A stretch of DNA of 64,000 nucleotides, taken from positions 1 to 64,000 of the forward strand of contig JBFWPN010000016.1 of NCBI GenBank assembly GCA_050249955.1, in the 5' to 3' direction. Shown piece after piece: positions 7,801-15,263 of the stretch. The position numbers and the translations under genes were made by a program. Positions within the stretch are counted from its first letter, which is position 1. Each line of letters starts with the position of its first letter. The stretch comes from CAVVIG01 sp050249955. Its GTDB lineage: Bacteria; Acidobacteriota; Vicinamibacteria; Vicinamibacterales; CAVVIG01. Below the pieces are notes generated by a model that did no database searches, was not told where the DNA came from, and saw only the letters and a program-made list of their open reading frames with translations.

Positions 7801-9024
7801 CTCGCGTCGGTCGACCCGCTCACCGGACTGCTCAATCGACGCGGCCTCACCGAGATTCTCGTCTCGGAAGCCGACCGCGCCAGGCGCAACGCGTCCGAAG
7901 TGTCGGCCATCCTCATCGACTGCGACAACTTCAAGCAGATCAACGACGAGCACGGCCACGCCGTGGGCGACTACGTACTCGGCCAGCTCTCGCGCCGGCT
8001 CACCGAGGTGCTCCGCCCCTCCGACCGGCTGGCCCGGATCGGCGGCGACGAGTTCGTGCTCGTACTGCCCGACACCCGCGTCGTGGAAGCCGCCCTGATC
8101 GCCGACCGCCTGCGGCAGGCCGCCGCGCACATGGAGATCACGGTGAACGAGGCGCGCGTCCGCGTCACGGTGAGCATGGCCGTGACCCAGGTGGACATCG
8201 ACGCGCCACGCATCGACGACATCCTCCGCAACGCGCACACCTCACTCTCCGACAGCAAGGCGAACGGCAAGAACCGTGTCACCCTGGCCCGGTCCTACCG
8301 CCTCGCCGGCACGGGCCGCGCCGGCGACGTGATGGCGCTCCTGCGCAGCAATGGCCTGCGCGTGTTCCACCAGCCGATTGTCAGGCTCGACACCGGCGAC
8401 CTGGTGGGCCACGAGTTCCTGACGCGCGGACCCGAAGGACCGATCGCGCAGCCGCAGGAACTCTTCAGGCGCGCCACGGAGGACGGCCTGCTCTCCACCC
8501 TCGACCTGCGCTGCCTCCAGACCTGCGTGCGGGCAGCCGCCAGCTACAGTGGCTGGCGGCACGTGAATCTCTACCCGTCCACCCTGATGGAAACACCCAT
8601 CGAGGAGCTCACGATGCTCTTCGGGGAGGCGCTCGAGGGCGACGGCTTCTGCGTCGAACTGTCCGAGCAGCAGCTGCTCGGTGCCCCGTCCGCCCTGCGC
8701 GACGCCGTCTCCCGCCTGCGCAAGGTCGGCCTCCGCCTCAGCATCGACGACGTGGGGTTCGGGAGGACGTCGCTGGAACACCTGGTGCTGCTCGAGCCGG
8801 AGGTGGTCAAGATCGACCGCCGGTGGGTGGCGGGCATCGGGCAGGACAAGGGGCGTGAACAGACGCTCCGCCGGCTGATCCGCGTGGCGCACGCCCTCAA
8901 GGCCCTGGTCATCGCGGAAGGCATCGAGCAGCGGGAGGACGTCAAGGCACTGCTCGACCTGGGTGCCGAGTTCGGCCAGGGATATCTCTTCGGTCACCCG
9001 GCACCGGCCGTCCGCCCGAACTGA
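4879..9024 (+). CDS. CheB-CheR-PAS-GGDEF-EAL hybrid signalling protein, 1381 aa
   Basis: Domains in order: CheB methylesterase (about 30-215; Ser39 in GASAGG, His66 in QHLSPEH, Asp156 in GSDGMRG), CheR methyltransferase (about 235-485; ACATGEEAYSLA, SCRNLLIYLD), an NEEL-repeat coiled coil (about 654-731), two PAS domains (about 732-970), GGDEF (motif intact at 1055-1059) and EAL (about 1150-1375, with EAL read as EFL, then LSIDDVGFG, KIDR, AEGIE and GQGYLFG). CheB-CheR-PAS proteins normally end in a histidine kinase; here a cyclic-di-GMP module takes that place. The start is the ATG after a GGGGGC stretch; the ORF is open upstream, but that part does not look like protein. Cytoplasmic. Single gene, followed by two hairpins. 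Confidence 0.9.
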   Translation: MPSPHEPHPEDPHDDLSDQPASSTNPAPLPYFVVGLGASAGGLEALEQFFDRLPDDLGCAFVVIQHLSPEHKSLMAELLARHTRMPVSRVAEGVRPEPNHVYLNEASHNVVFEGGHLHMVDRPHAINFSIDLFFDSLARAQGPKAIAIVLSGTGSDGMRGIKSIKQAGGLVFVQEAGSARFDGMPRSALATGLADAVVPPGHMPPLIAEALRDPIAFTGRASESTDDGNDTLGQLLDLLGRTTAVDFSHYKRGTVLRRITRRLAATGCQTLTEYLDMARQSPTELDHLRRDLLISVTRFFRDVDVFKALETSILPDLVRAAPAREPFRVWVPACATGEEAYSLAMLLTEVIERDGRPLELRLLATDIDRVALETASAGVYGRGIEADVTPDRLARFFESRDGHYTVRRELRQAVVFAPHDITGDPPFTRISLVSCRNLLIYLDQTLQQRVLAAFRFALRSGGVLVLGPSESVGEAHGAFKPIEQRHRIFECRGDGAVRSDFLTHFSGVKTPRPVISIEDRRPRAVDEATSLLMRTYVPPAIVITEHFRLLHVFGDVGEWLRIPQGEAGISVLPMLSRALGGLLSAAVPRAVRHNEPGVYAATTDEHGPATVTLRVTPLASYLDGARVMLVSFEPLSHSITAGTPVLTVDADDSLHLAELQQELRHSRENLQAMLEEMETSNEELQATNEELTSSNEELHSTNEELQAVNEELQTVNAEYASRIQELAELTNDVDNILRSTDIGTLLLDADLTVRKFTPAATKHIPLLDHDLHRPISHFALKLGGTDFLGDLRTVLDSGQPIERRTSTEGSEHVLIRMTPYMSRGDVPTGVVVSFVDISTITEANARTQKVLDSMPQQVSMIDRNGVIVMVNAAWERFARENGAMPGHVGVGSNYFAVCSEGNLPPESEGHEAREGLKRLIAGEIDRFALEYPCHSALERRWFLMHAVRVDGTSGAVISHIDITERKLAELNLRELASVDPLTGLLNRRGLTEILVSEADRARRNASEVSAILIDCDNFKQINDEHGHAVGDYVLGQLSRRLTEVLRPSDRLARIGGDEFVLVLPDTRVVEAALIADRLRQAAAHMEITVNEARVRVTVSMAVTQVDIDAPRIDDILRNAHTSLSDSKANGKNRVTLARSYRLAGTGRAGDVMALLRSNGLRVFHQPIVRLDTGDLVGHEFLTRGPEGPIAQPQELFRRATEDGLLSTLDLRCLQTCVRAAASYSGWRHVNLYPSTLMETPIEELTMLFGEALEGDGFCVELSEQQLLGAPSALRDAVSRLRKVGLRLSIDDVGFGRTSLEHLVLLEPEVVKIDRRWVAGIGQDKGREQTLRRLIRVAHALKALVIAEGIEQREDVKALLDLGAEFGQGYLFGHPAPAVRPN

Positions 9025-9029
9025 CACCC

Positions 9030-9046
9030 GAGCGGTCCGACCGCTC
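9030..9046 (+). terminator. Short hairpin after the CheB-CheR fusion gene
   Basis: GAGCGGT and ACCGCTC form a 7-bp stem with a three-base loop, six bases after the stop codon. No T-run. It may act together with the stronger hairpin at 9066. Confidence 0.45.
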
Positions 9047-9065
9047 AGCTTGGAAATCAAACCAG

Positions 9066-9097
9066 TCCGGCGGACCGCTGCGGGGTCCGCCGGATTT
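9066..9097 (+). terminator. Strong hairpin followed by TTT
   Basis: TCCGGCGGACC (9066-9076) pairs perfectly with GGTCCGCCGGA (9084-9094), an 11-bp stem with a 7-base loop, followed by TTT. A good intrinsic-terminator candidate for the preceding signalling gene. Confidence 0.65.
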
Positions 9098-9201
9098 CGA
9101 CGCGTTCCCTCCTCAGACCGGCGCCGTACGGCGCACAATGTGGTGCCCGGCGCCCGCCGGGCCTCGCCCGGTCGTGTCCTGACACACAGAGGAGGAGTGC
9201 G

Positions 9202-9879
9202 ATGCAGTCACGGAAGCTCTCTCGTCGTGCGGTGTTGACCGGAGGCGGCGCCACGGTGGCCACCGCCCTTGCCGCCCTGCCTGCGGCCGCCCAGTCCACA
9301 ACCCGATCGTCGTTCACGCCGGCCATGCACACACAGGATGCCTGGCTCGACGCCGTACCCGGACGTCACCGCATCTTCATCGATGCGTCCACCGTCCGCG
9401 GCGCCGCCGAGGCGCTCCTGTACGCGAACAACCTGTTCGAGGCGAACAAGAGCGGCTACGGCCTCACCGACAGCGACGTGGCCATCGTCGTCTGCCTGCG
9501 CCACTTCGCCACCGCGTTCGCGTTCAACGACGCCATCTGGGCGAAGTACGGCAAGCCGATGAGCACCTTGCTGGAGTTCGCGGACCCGAAGACGAAGCAG
9601 GCACCGACCACCAACCTGCTGAACTCGGCCGAGTACGGCATGACGCTGCCGAACCTCGGGAATACCCTCCCGGCAGTCACGAAACGCGGCGTCCAGTTCG
9701 CCGTGTGCGACATGGCCACGCACTTCGTCGCCATGCAGCTGGCCGGGGGCGGCAGCCCCGACGCCATCTACAAGGAACTCGGTGCGAGCCTCATCCCCGC
9801 AAGTCACGTCGTGCCGGCCGGGGTGGTGGCCGTGAACCGCGCCCAGGAGCGCGGCTACACGCTGCTCCCCGCACTCTAG
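9202..9879 (+). CDS. Tat-exported DsrE/DsrF-like protein, 225 aa
   Basis: The N-terminus SRKLSRRAVLTGGGATVATA has the twin-arginine motif and hydrophobic stretch of a Tat signal, so the protein should be exported folded. The mature part (HRIFIDASTVRGAAEALLYANNLF, DVAIVVCLRHFATAFAFND, GVQFAVCDMATHFVAM) resembles the DsrE/DsrF sulfur-relay-like fold often annotated as intracellular sulfur-oxidation family. Two cysteines (CLRH, CDMA) occupy positions where such proteins carry sulfur. The ATG follows a strong GGAGGAG ribosome-binding site. Monocistronic; a hairpin follows. The biochemical role is unproven. Confidence 0.7.
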   Translation: MQSRKLSRRAVLTGGGATVATALAALPAAAQSTTRSSFTPAMHTQDAWLDAVPGRHRIFIDASTVRGAAEALLYANNLFEANKSGYGLTDSDVAIVVCLRHFATAFAFNDAIWAKYGKPMSTLLEFADPKTKQAPTTNLLNSAEYGMTLPNLGNTLPAVTKRGVQFAVCDMATHFVAMQLAGGGSPDAIYKELGASLIPASHVVPAGVVAVNRAQERGYTLLPAL

Positions 9880-9893
9880 CCTTGCGCCGTGTT

Positions 9894-9922
9894 CCGGGCC
9901 CGGTGCGCACACCCGGGCCCGG
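9894..9922 (+). terminator. GC hairpin after the DsrE-like gene
   Basis: CCGGGCCCGG occurs at 9894-9903 and again at 9913-9922. Each arm is its own reverse complement, so the two copies form a 10-bp stem with a 9-base loop. It lies between the DsrE-like gene and gltX; the T-run is missing. Confidence 0.5.
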
Positions 9923-9982
9923 GACCCGCGCGGGAGCCCGAAGCCCCGGGTCCGAAGCCGGCCCGACGTCTAGAATAGACGG

Positions 9983-11449
9983 ATGTTCCGCGTCCGGTTT
10001 GCTCCCTCACCCACGGGCTACCTCCACATCGGCGGCGCCCGCACCGCCCTCTTCAACTGGCTGTTCGCACGCAGGCACGGTGGCGTGTTCGTCCTCCGCA
10101 TCGAGGACACGGACGTGGAGCGCTCCTCCGAGGAAATGGTCGAGGGGATCCTCGACGGCCTCCGATGGCTCGGGCTGGAGTGGGACGAGGGTCCGCACGT
10201 GGACGGTCCGCACGCGCCCTACTTCCAGTCGCAGCGGCTCGATCGCTACCGCGCGATGGCCGAGGGGCTGGTTGCGCAGGGGAAGGCGTACTACTGCTAC
10301 TGCTCACCGGCGGAGCTGCAGGCGCGCCGGGCCGAGGCCGAAGCAGCCGGCGGTGCCTGGCGCTACGACCGTGCCTGCTGCTCCCTGGACGACGAGACCC
10401 GGGCCGCCTACGTGGCGGAGGGCCGACCTCGCGCCATCCGCTTCCTGGTGCCCGAAGGGTCGGCCGAGTTCGACGACCTCGTCCGCGGCCACATCGTCTT
10501 CGACAACGCCAACATCGAGGACTTCGTGATCCTCCGGTCGGACGGCTACCCGACCTACCATCTCTCGGTCGTGGCCGACGATGTGGAGATGCGGATGACG
10601 CATGTGGTGCGCGGCGACGACCACATCTCGAATACGCCGAAGCACGTGCTGCTGTACCGCGCGGTCGGGGCGGATGTGCCCCAGTTCGCGCACGTGCCCC
10701 TCATCCTCGGTCCGGACAAGAAGCGGCTGAGCAAGCGGCACGGCGCCACGTCGGTGATGGAGTACGCGCGCCAGGGCTACCTGCCGGAGGCGATGCTGAA
10801 CTTCCTGGCGCTGCTCGGCTGGTCGCCAGGCGCCGGCGATCGCGAGCTGTTCACGGCGCACGAGCTGACCGACGTGTTCGACCTGCGCGGCATCAGCGGC
10901 GGCAATGCCGTGTTCAACCAGGAGAAGCTCGACTGGTTCAACCAGCAGCACATGCTCCGCCTGTCGCCCGTGGAACTGGCCGGTCGCCTGAAGCCGTGGT
11001 TCGAGGCGGCCGGGTTGTGGAGTGACGACCTGCTGGGCGACCGGCACGCGTGGTTCTTCGCCGTGCTCGAGCAGCTGAGGCCGCGTGCGAAGCGGCTCGA
11101 CGAGTACGTGACGCTCGGCCGTTTCTTTTTCACCGACGATCTCGAATGGGACGAGGCGGCCGTGAAGAAGCACCTCGCCGCGGATGGGGCCGGCGAGCAC
11201 CTGACTGCAGCGTCGGCGGCGCTGGCGGAACTCGAGACCTTCGACCCGGTGTCGATCGAAGCCGCAATCCGCCTGGTGGCCGACGCGCGGGGTGTGAAGG
11301 CCGGAACGCTCATCCATGCCCTGCGCGTGGCCATGACTGGGAAAACCGTGAGCCCCGGTCTCTTCGACGTGGCCTCGCTCCTGGGCCGCGAGCGGGTGCA
11401 GCATCGGCTGCACGCGGCAATTGCGCGAGGGAATACCGCCCGCGGCTGA
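9983..11449 (+). CDS. gltX: Glutamyl-tRNA synthetase, 488 aa
   Basis: Class I aminoacyl-tRNA synthetase that charges tRNA-Glu with glutamate in the cytoplasm. The class I signature is at the N-terminus (APSPTGYLHIGGARTALFNW, HIGG at 15-18) and the KMSKS-type loop appears as KKRLSKRHG near residue 250. The C-terminal anticodon-binding helical domain is present to the end, and 488 residues is the usual length. The start is the first ATG, directly followed by the conserved FRVRFAPSPTG strand. Of the discriminating or non-discriminating types, the sequence alone does not decide. Confidence 0.97.
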   Translation: MFRVRFAPSPTGYLHIGGARTALFNWLFARRHGGVFVLRIEDTDVERSSEEMVEGILDGLRWLGLEWDEGPHVDGPHAPYFQSQRLDRYRAMAEGLVAQGKAYYCYCSPAELQARRAEAEAAGGAWRYDRACCSLDDETRAAYVAEGRPRAIRFLVPEGSAEFDDLVRGHIVFDNANIEDFVILRSDGYPTYHLSVVADDVEMRMTHVVRGDDHISNTPKHVLLYRAVGADVPQFAHVPLILGPDKKRLSKRHGATSVMEYARQGYLPEAMLNFLALLGWSPGAGDRELFTAHELTDVFDLRGISGGNAVFNQEKLDWFNQQHMLRLSPVELAGRLKPWFEAAGLWSDDLLGDRHAWFFAVLEQLRPRAKRLDEYVTLGRFFFTDDLEWDEAAVKKHLAADGAGEHLTAASAALAELETFDPVSIEAAIRLVADARGVKAGTLIHALRVAMTGKTVSPGLFDVASLLGRERVQHRLHAAIARGNTARG

Positions 11450-11501
11450 GTCGACCTGCAAGTGCGCCAAGTGACTGGCCCCGCACGCCTTGCACGCCAC
11501 G

Positions 11502-11517
11502 CGGAAAACGTTTTCCG
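11502..11517. promoter_or_regulatory. Perfect palindrome, operator-like
   Basis: CGGAAAACGTTTTCCG is a perfect 16-bp palindrome. A near copy of its core starts 42 bp downstream (11545-11558). The pair lies between gltX and the KGG stress-protein gene and resembles a paired repressor or activator site, for example of LacI-like proteins with a central CG. Confidence 0.5.
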
Positions 11518-11544
11518 TCGGCACGGAAGGCCGGACGGGCGGAG

Positions 11545-11558
11545 GGAAAACAATTTCC
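11545..11558. promoter_or_regulatory. Imperfect second copy of the palindrome
   Basis: GGAAAACAATTTCC differs from the first core (11503-11516) at two central bases. The distance of 42 bp equals about four helical turns, so proteins bound to both would face the same side. An A/T-rich stretch with TTATAT (11583-11590) downstream may be the -10 region of the following gene. Confidence 0.45.
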
Positions 11559-11666
11559 ACGTAACTCATTGAAGCAAAGAGACTTATATGCCTCGATGCC
11601 GGCACTCTGCTTGCAGCCCGAGCGTTTGCGTGCACCACGACGCAACCAGGTGTGTGCGAGGAGGGC

Positions 11667-11927
11667 ATGGTGGCGAAAGAGGATCGAGGTTTTGCTTCGA
11701 TGGACCGCAGCAAGCAGCGCGAGATCGCGAGCAAGGGTGGCAAGGCCGCGCACCAGAAGGGGACCGCACACGAGTGGACCTCGGAGGAAGCGCGCGAGGC
11801 GGGCCGCAAGGGTGGCATGGCGAGCCATCGTCGCAAGCAGGAACAGCAAGGCGGTGGCGCGGCCTCGTCGTCAGGCGGGGGCAACATACCCGGCGGCGGC
11901 GATCAGACCGAGCGATCGGACACGTAG
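11667..11927 (+). CDS. KGG-repeat stress-induced protein, 86 aa
   Basis: Very hydrophilic protein with KGG repeats (REIASKGGKAAHQKG, TSEEAREAGRKGGMASH), as in the YciG/GsiB-like general stress proteins, which are unstructured and linked to desiccation and starvation tolerance. The C-terminal third is Gly/Ser/Gln-rich. The ORF opens five codons earlier, but ATG 11667 is preferred because GAGGAGGG sits immediately upstream. The paired palindromes at 11502-11558 are likely its control region. Confidence 0.8.
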   Translation: MVAKEDRGFASMDRSKQREIASKGGKAAHQKGTAHEWTSEEAREAGRKGGMASHRRKQEQQGGGAASSSGGGNIPGGGDQTERSDT

Positions 11928-12063
11928 TGGTCGGGGCTCGGCGCACGCGGCGACGCACAACGGCGCCGCGTGCGGACCTCCCGCGCCTCGGATTCAGTCC
12001 TCAGGCTTGACCACCTACCGCGGCGGGCGGCTATAATCAGGTTTCGACCTGCTCGACCCGTGC

Positions 12064-12137
12064 TGGGAGGTCGTTCAACGGTAGGACATCGCGCTCTGGA
12101 CGCGATTATTGGGGTTCGAATCCCTACCTCCCAGCCA
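12064..12137 (+). tRNA. tRNA-Gln(CTG)
   Basis: Acceptor TGGGAGG pairs with CCTCCCA. The D arm has tcgttcaacggtaggac, the anticodon arm is tcgcg-CTCTGGA-cgcga with anticodon CTG, and the T arm is gggttcgaatccc. CCA is encoded at 12135-12137. The overall sequence closely follows bacterial tRNA-Gln. Confidence 0.95.
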
Positions 12138-12154
12138 CTCTTCGCTCACTCCCG

Positions 12155-12172
12155 ATCCCTACCTCCCAGCCA
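12155..12172 (+). repeat. Second copy of the tRNA-Gln 3' end
   Basis: atccctacctcccagcca repeats the last 18 bases of the tRNA (12120-12137) exactly, 35 bp downstream, including the CCA. The arrangement is the same as at tRNA-Ser. No integrase is visible next to it. Confidence 0.85.
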
Positions 12173-12265
12173 ACCTTCGCCAGGTCAGTCTCGCCTGTTC
12201 CTCAGTTCCACCACGTGTCGCAGGTTCCTCGGCAGTTCTGCGTGAGGCTGCGTGCGTCCCCGGGA

Positions 12266-14059
12266 TCACGGCGCAGACCGCTGCTCGGCCGGCTTCGTGG
12301 CGCGCGCCAGGTTGTGCGCGGTGTTCACCAGGGCCACGTGTGAGAACGCCTGCGGGAAGTTGCCGACGAGACGATGGGCGTCGGTGTCGTACTCCTCCGA
12401 GAGCAGCCCGAGGTCGTTCCGCAGCCCGAGCAGCCGCTCGAAGAGCCGTCGGGCGTCGTCGACGCGTCCCATCAGCACGTACGCGTCTGCAAGCCAGAAG
12501 CTGCAGGCGAGGAACGCGCCCTCTCCGCCGGGCAGCCCGTCCTGCGTGCGGTGCGTGTCGTAGCGAAGCAGGTATCCATCGACGAGCAGGCAGCGCTCGA
12601 CGGCCGCGACGGTTCCCTTGATTCGCGGATCGCCCGGGGGGAGGAAGCCCACCGTGGGCAGCAGGAGCAGGCTCGCATCCAGGTCGTCCGAACCGTACGA
12701 CTGCACGAAGCTGTCCAGGCGGCGGTCGAAACCGTGCCGGCAGACCTCGTCGTGGATGGCCTGACGTGTGGCACGCCACTCTGCGAGTGGGCCGTCCAGC
12801 CCCGACTGCTCGATCGTCTTGATGGCGCGATCGAACGCGACCCACGCCATCACCTTCGAGTACGTGAAGTGCCGGCGCCCGCCGCGCACCTCCCAGATGC
12901 CCTCGTCCGGCTGCGTCCAGACGCTCGCCAGGTGCTTCAGCATGGCGCATTCGAACGCCCAATCCTCGTCGCGCACCGGGAGCCCCCCGCGTCTGGCCTG
13001 GTGCAGGGCGTCCATCACCTCACCGAACACGTCGAGCTGGAGCTGGCCATGTGCCGCGTTGCCGATGCGCACGGGGCGGGACCCGGCATACCCGGGAAGC
13101 CACCCCACCTCGAACTCGGTGAGCCGCCGCTCTCCCGCCAACCCGTACATGATCTGGAGCTGCGAGGGTGAACCGGCCGCCGCCCGCAGCAGCCAGTCGC
13201 GCCACGCCGATGCCTCCGAGTAGTAGCCGTTGTTCATCAGCGCGAGCAGCGTCAGCGTGGCATCCCGCAACCAGCAGAACCGGTAGTCCCAGTTCCTCAC
13301 GCCGCCGAGCCGCTCCGGCAGCGAGGTGGTCGCGGCCGCCACGACGCCGCCCGTGGGGGCATAGGTCAGCGCCTTCAGCGCAATCAGCGACCGGGTCACG
13401 GCCTCCGACCACTCCCCCTGCGAGCGGCTGCGTTCCGACCACTCCCGCCAGAACGCCTCGGTGTGCTCGAGTGACGACTCGGGGTCGATGGCCTCCGGCA
13501 ACGGCAGGTGAGAGGCGCCGTGCGTCAGGACGAACGTCGCCGTCTCCCCCTCGGAGACCAGGAACTCGCCGCACGTCCTCAGGTCGTGACCATGCAGTGC
13601 CACCGTCGTGTGGAGTGTCACCATGTCGGGACCGGCGATCGCCCTCCACCCGCCGTCCGCGAGCCGCGACATCCAGGGCACGGTGCGCCCGTAGTCGAAT
13701 CGCAGCACCAGCTCGGTGCACATGCGGACCGACCCGCGCACGCCGCGCACCAGGCGGACGATGTCCGAGTTCCGGCCGCGGGGCGGCATGAAGTCGACGA
13801 CCGTCACGACCCCCGAGCCCGATTCGATCGTGCTTTCCAGGATGAGCGTGTCCCGGCGATACGCGCGGTGGCGCCGGACGACCGGTTCCGCCGCATCGAG
13901 CAGCCACCGGCCGTGATCGCGCGTGCCGAGCAGGGCGGCAAAGCAGGCGCCCGAGTCGAACCGGGGCCAGCACAGCCAGTCGATCGACCCCTCGCGCGAC
14001 ACCAGCGCAGCCGTCTCACAGTCGCCAATGAGTCCGTAGTCTTCGATGAAGGTGCTCAC
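12266..14059 (-). CDS. GH15-family glucoamylase/trehalase-like protein, 597 aa
   Basis: Cytoplasmic (no signal peptide) glycoside hydrolase of the GH15 type with the N-terminal beta-sandwich seen in bacterial GH15 trehalases (IEDYGLIGDCETAALVSREGSIDWLC) and an (alpha/alpha)6 barrel. Family motifs present: NWDYRFCWLRDATLTLLAL, the general acid Glu in GIWEVRG (about 388), and the general base in GLLSEEYD (about 554-555). Proteins of this architecture hydrolyse trehalose or alpha-glucosides to glucose. It is translationally coupled to the glucose-dehydrogenase-like gene upstream (ATGA overlap at 14056-14059), so the two probably act in sequence. The exact substrate is not determined by sequence. 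Confidence 0.85.
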   Translation of the reverse strand: MSTFIEDYGLIGDCETAALVSREGSIDWLCWPRFDSGACFAALLGTRDHGRWLLDAAEPVVRRHRAYRRDTLILESTIESGSGVVTVVDFMPPRGRNSDIVRLVRGVRGSVRMCTELVLRFDYGRTVPWMSRLADGGWRAIAGPDMVTLHTTVALHGHDLRTCGEFLVSEGETATFVLTHGASHLPLPEAIDPESSLEHTEAFWREWSERSRSQGEWSEAVTRSLIALKALTYAPTGGVVAAATTSLPERLGGVRNWDYRFCWLRDATLTLLALMNNGYYSEASAWRDWLLRAAAGSPSQLQIMYGLAGERRLTEFEVGWLPGYAGSRPVRIGNAAHGQLQLDVFGEVMDALHQARRGGLPVRDEDWAFECAMLKHLASVWTQPDEGIWEVRGGRRHFTYSKVMAWVAFDRAIKTIEQSGLDGPLAEWRATRQAIHDEVCRHGFDRRLDSFVQSYGSDDLDASLLLLPTVGFLPPGDPRIKGTVAAVERCLLVDGYLLRYDTHRTQDGLPGGEGAFLACSFWLADAYVLMGRVDDARRLFERLLGLRNDLGLLSEEYDTDAHRLVGNFPQAFSHVALVNTAHNLARATKPAEQRSAP

Positions 14060-15114
14060 GATGTGGTCGCGAACTCCAGCACGGTCTTCACGTCATGCGG
14101 GTGCCGTTCAAGGGCCTCGCGCCACCGGCGTAGCGGCACACGGCGACCGATGAGCCGCGCGAGCCAGCTCCGATCTGCCAGCTGCAGGGCGGCCGCGCCC
14201 GCTTCGTAGTGCGCGCGGTTCGCATTGACCGACCCGAAGATCGCGTCGTTCTCGAGGACGATGCGCCGGTTGACCCCGCCAAGGTCCAGCTCGATCGTGT
14301 GCCCCCCGGACGACACCCCGGCGAGGCACACGATCCCGGACGGTGCGCTCCGCGTCACGGCGTCCACCAGCACGGGCGTCGCTCCCGTGCACTCCACGAT
14401 GACGTCTGGCGCAAGCGTGCCCAGGGCTGCGAGCGTTCCGCCGTGGTACGTCGCGCCAAGGTCGCGGACCAGCTGCGGCTTCGGCCCATCGATCACCTGG
14501 TCGAAGACGTGGACGTCGAGTCCGCGCTGCCGGCCCATCAGCGCGGCCAGCAGCCCGATCGGTCCGGCACCGGTCACGAGCACCGATTGCGGACGCCATG
14601 CCCTCGATCGGCGGCCGATCCGTTCGACATGTTCCCAGGCCTTGGCCACGACGCTCGCGGGTTCGACCAGGACGCCGAGTTGCCCCAGCGATGCCTCCAC
14701 CTTCACCGCGAACGCGGGTTCCACGCGGAACAGCTCCGACGCATACCCATCCCGCTGCCTGATCCCTCGCTCGGTGTACAGGCCGTTGCAGCACATGTCC
14801 CATTCGCCGACAGCGCAGTAGCGGCACGGGACAGGGTCGGGCCGCCGCACGATGCCGACGACGAGCTCGCCGGGAGAGAAGCCGGAGTCGGCCGGCGCAT
14901 CGATGACCTCACCGACCGACTCGTGACCAATCGTCAACCGTTCACGCCCCGGCGGGGCCGATCCGTATCGGCCCGAGACGATCTCCACGTCGGTGCCGCA
15001 GATGCCGATGGCCAGCGTCCGGACGAGGAGGCTGCCGATGTCTTCCGCGGGTTCCGGCACGTCGAGCAGGGAGGCGGAGTTGCGCTGGCCGGGGATGACG
15101 GTGAGTGCGTGCAT
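14056..15114 (-). CDS. Zinc-dependent glucose 1-dehydrogenase-like MDR, 352 aa
   Basis: Medium-chain dehydrogenase with catalytic-zinc motifs (GICGTDVEIV, GHESVGEV), a cysteine cluster (CRYCAVGEWDMCC) that resembles the structural zinc lobe of archaeal-type glucose dehydrogenases, and a Rossmann glycine motif (VTGAGPIGLLAAL). It would oxidise glucose to gluconolactone with NAD(P). It is the first gene of a two-gene unit with the GH15 enzyme, which would supply glucose. Starts at the ATG of MHALTVIPG. Assignment to glucose rather than another sugar rests on the cysteine-cluster pattern and on the neighbour. Confidence 0.75.
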   Translation of the reverse strand: MHALTVIPGQRNSASLLDVPEPAEDIGSLLVRTLAIGICGTDVEIVSGRYGSAPPGRERLTIGHESVGEVIDAPADSGFSPGELVVGIVRRPDPVPCRYCAVGEWDMCCNGLYTERGIRQRDGYASELFRVEPAFAVKVEASLGQLGVLVEPASVVAKAWEHVERIGRRSRAWRPQSVLVTGAGPIGLLAALMGRQRGLDVHVFDQVIDGPKPQLVRDLGATYHGGTLAALGTLAPDVIVECTGATPVLVDAVTRSAPSGIVCLAGVSSGGHTIELDLGGVNRRIVLENDAIFGSVNANRAHYEAGAAALQLADRSWLARLIGRRVPLRRWREALERHPHDVKTVLEFATTS

Positions 15115-15263
15115 GGCAACGGGTCCGTCCTGGAACCGTCAGGTCTCCACATCCACCTGAACCCGGCCCAGGACGCCATGGCGATCAGCAAGCCGATGGC
15201 CAGATCAGCCAGCCCCGCTGCCAGCCACGTCACTCCGCAGCCCCTCGAGGTGGCTCGGACACC

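Noticed and set aside
14934..15233. Minus-strand ORF starting with a hydrophobic stretch (MTWLAAGLADLAIGLL)
   Set aside because: Only the first about 30 residues look membrane-like; the remainder runs out of frame through the dehydrogenase gene without a stop before it, and no ribosome-binding site is evident.
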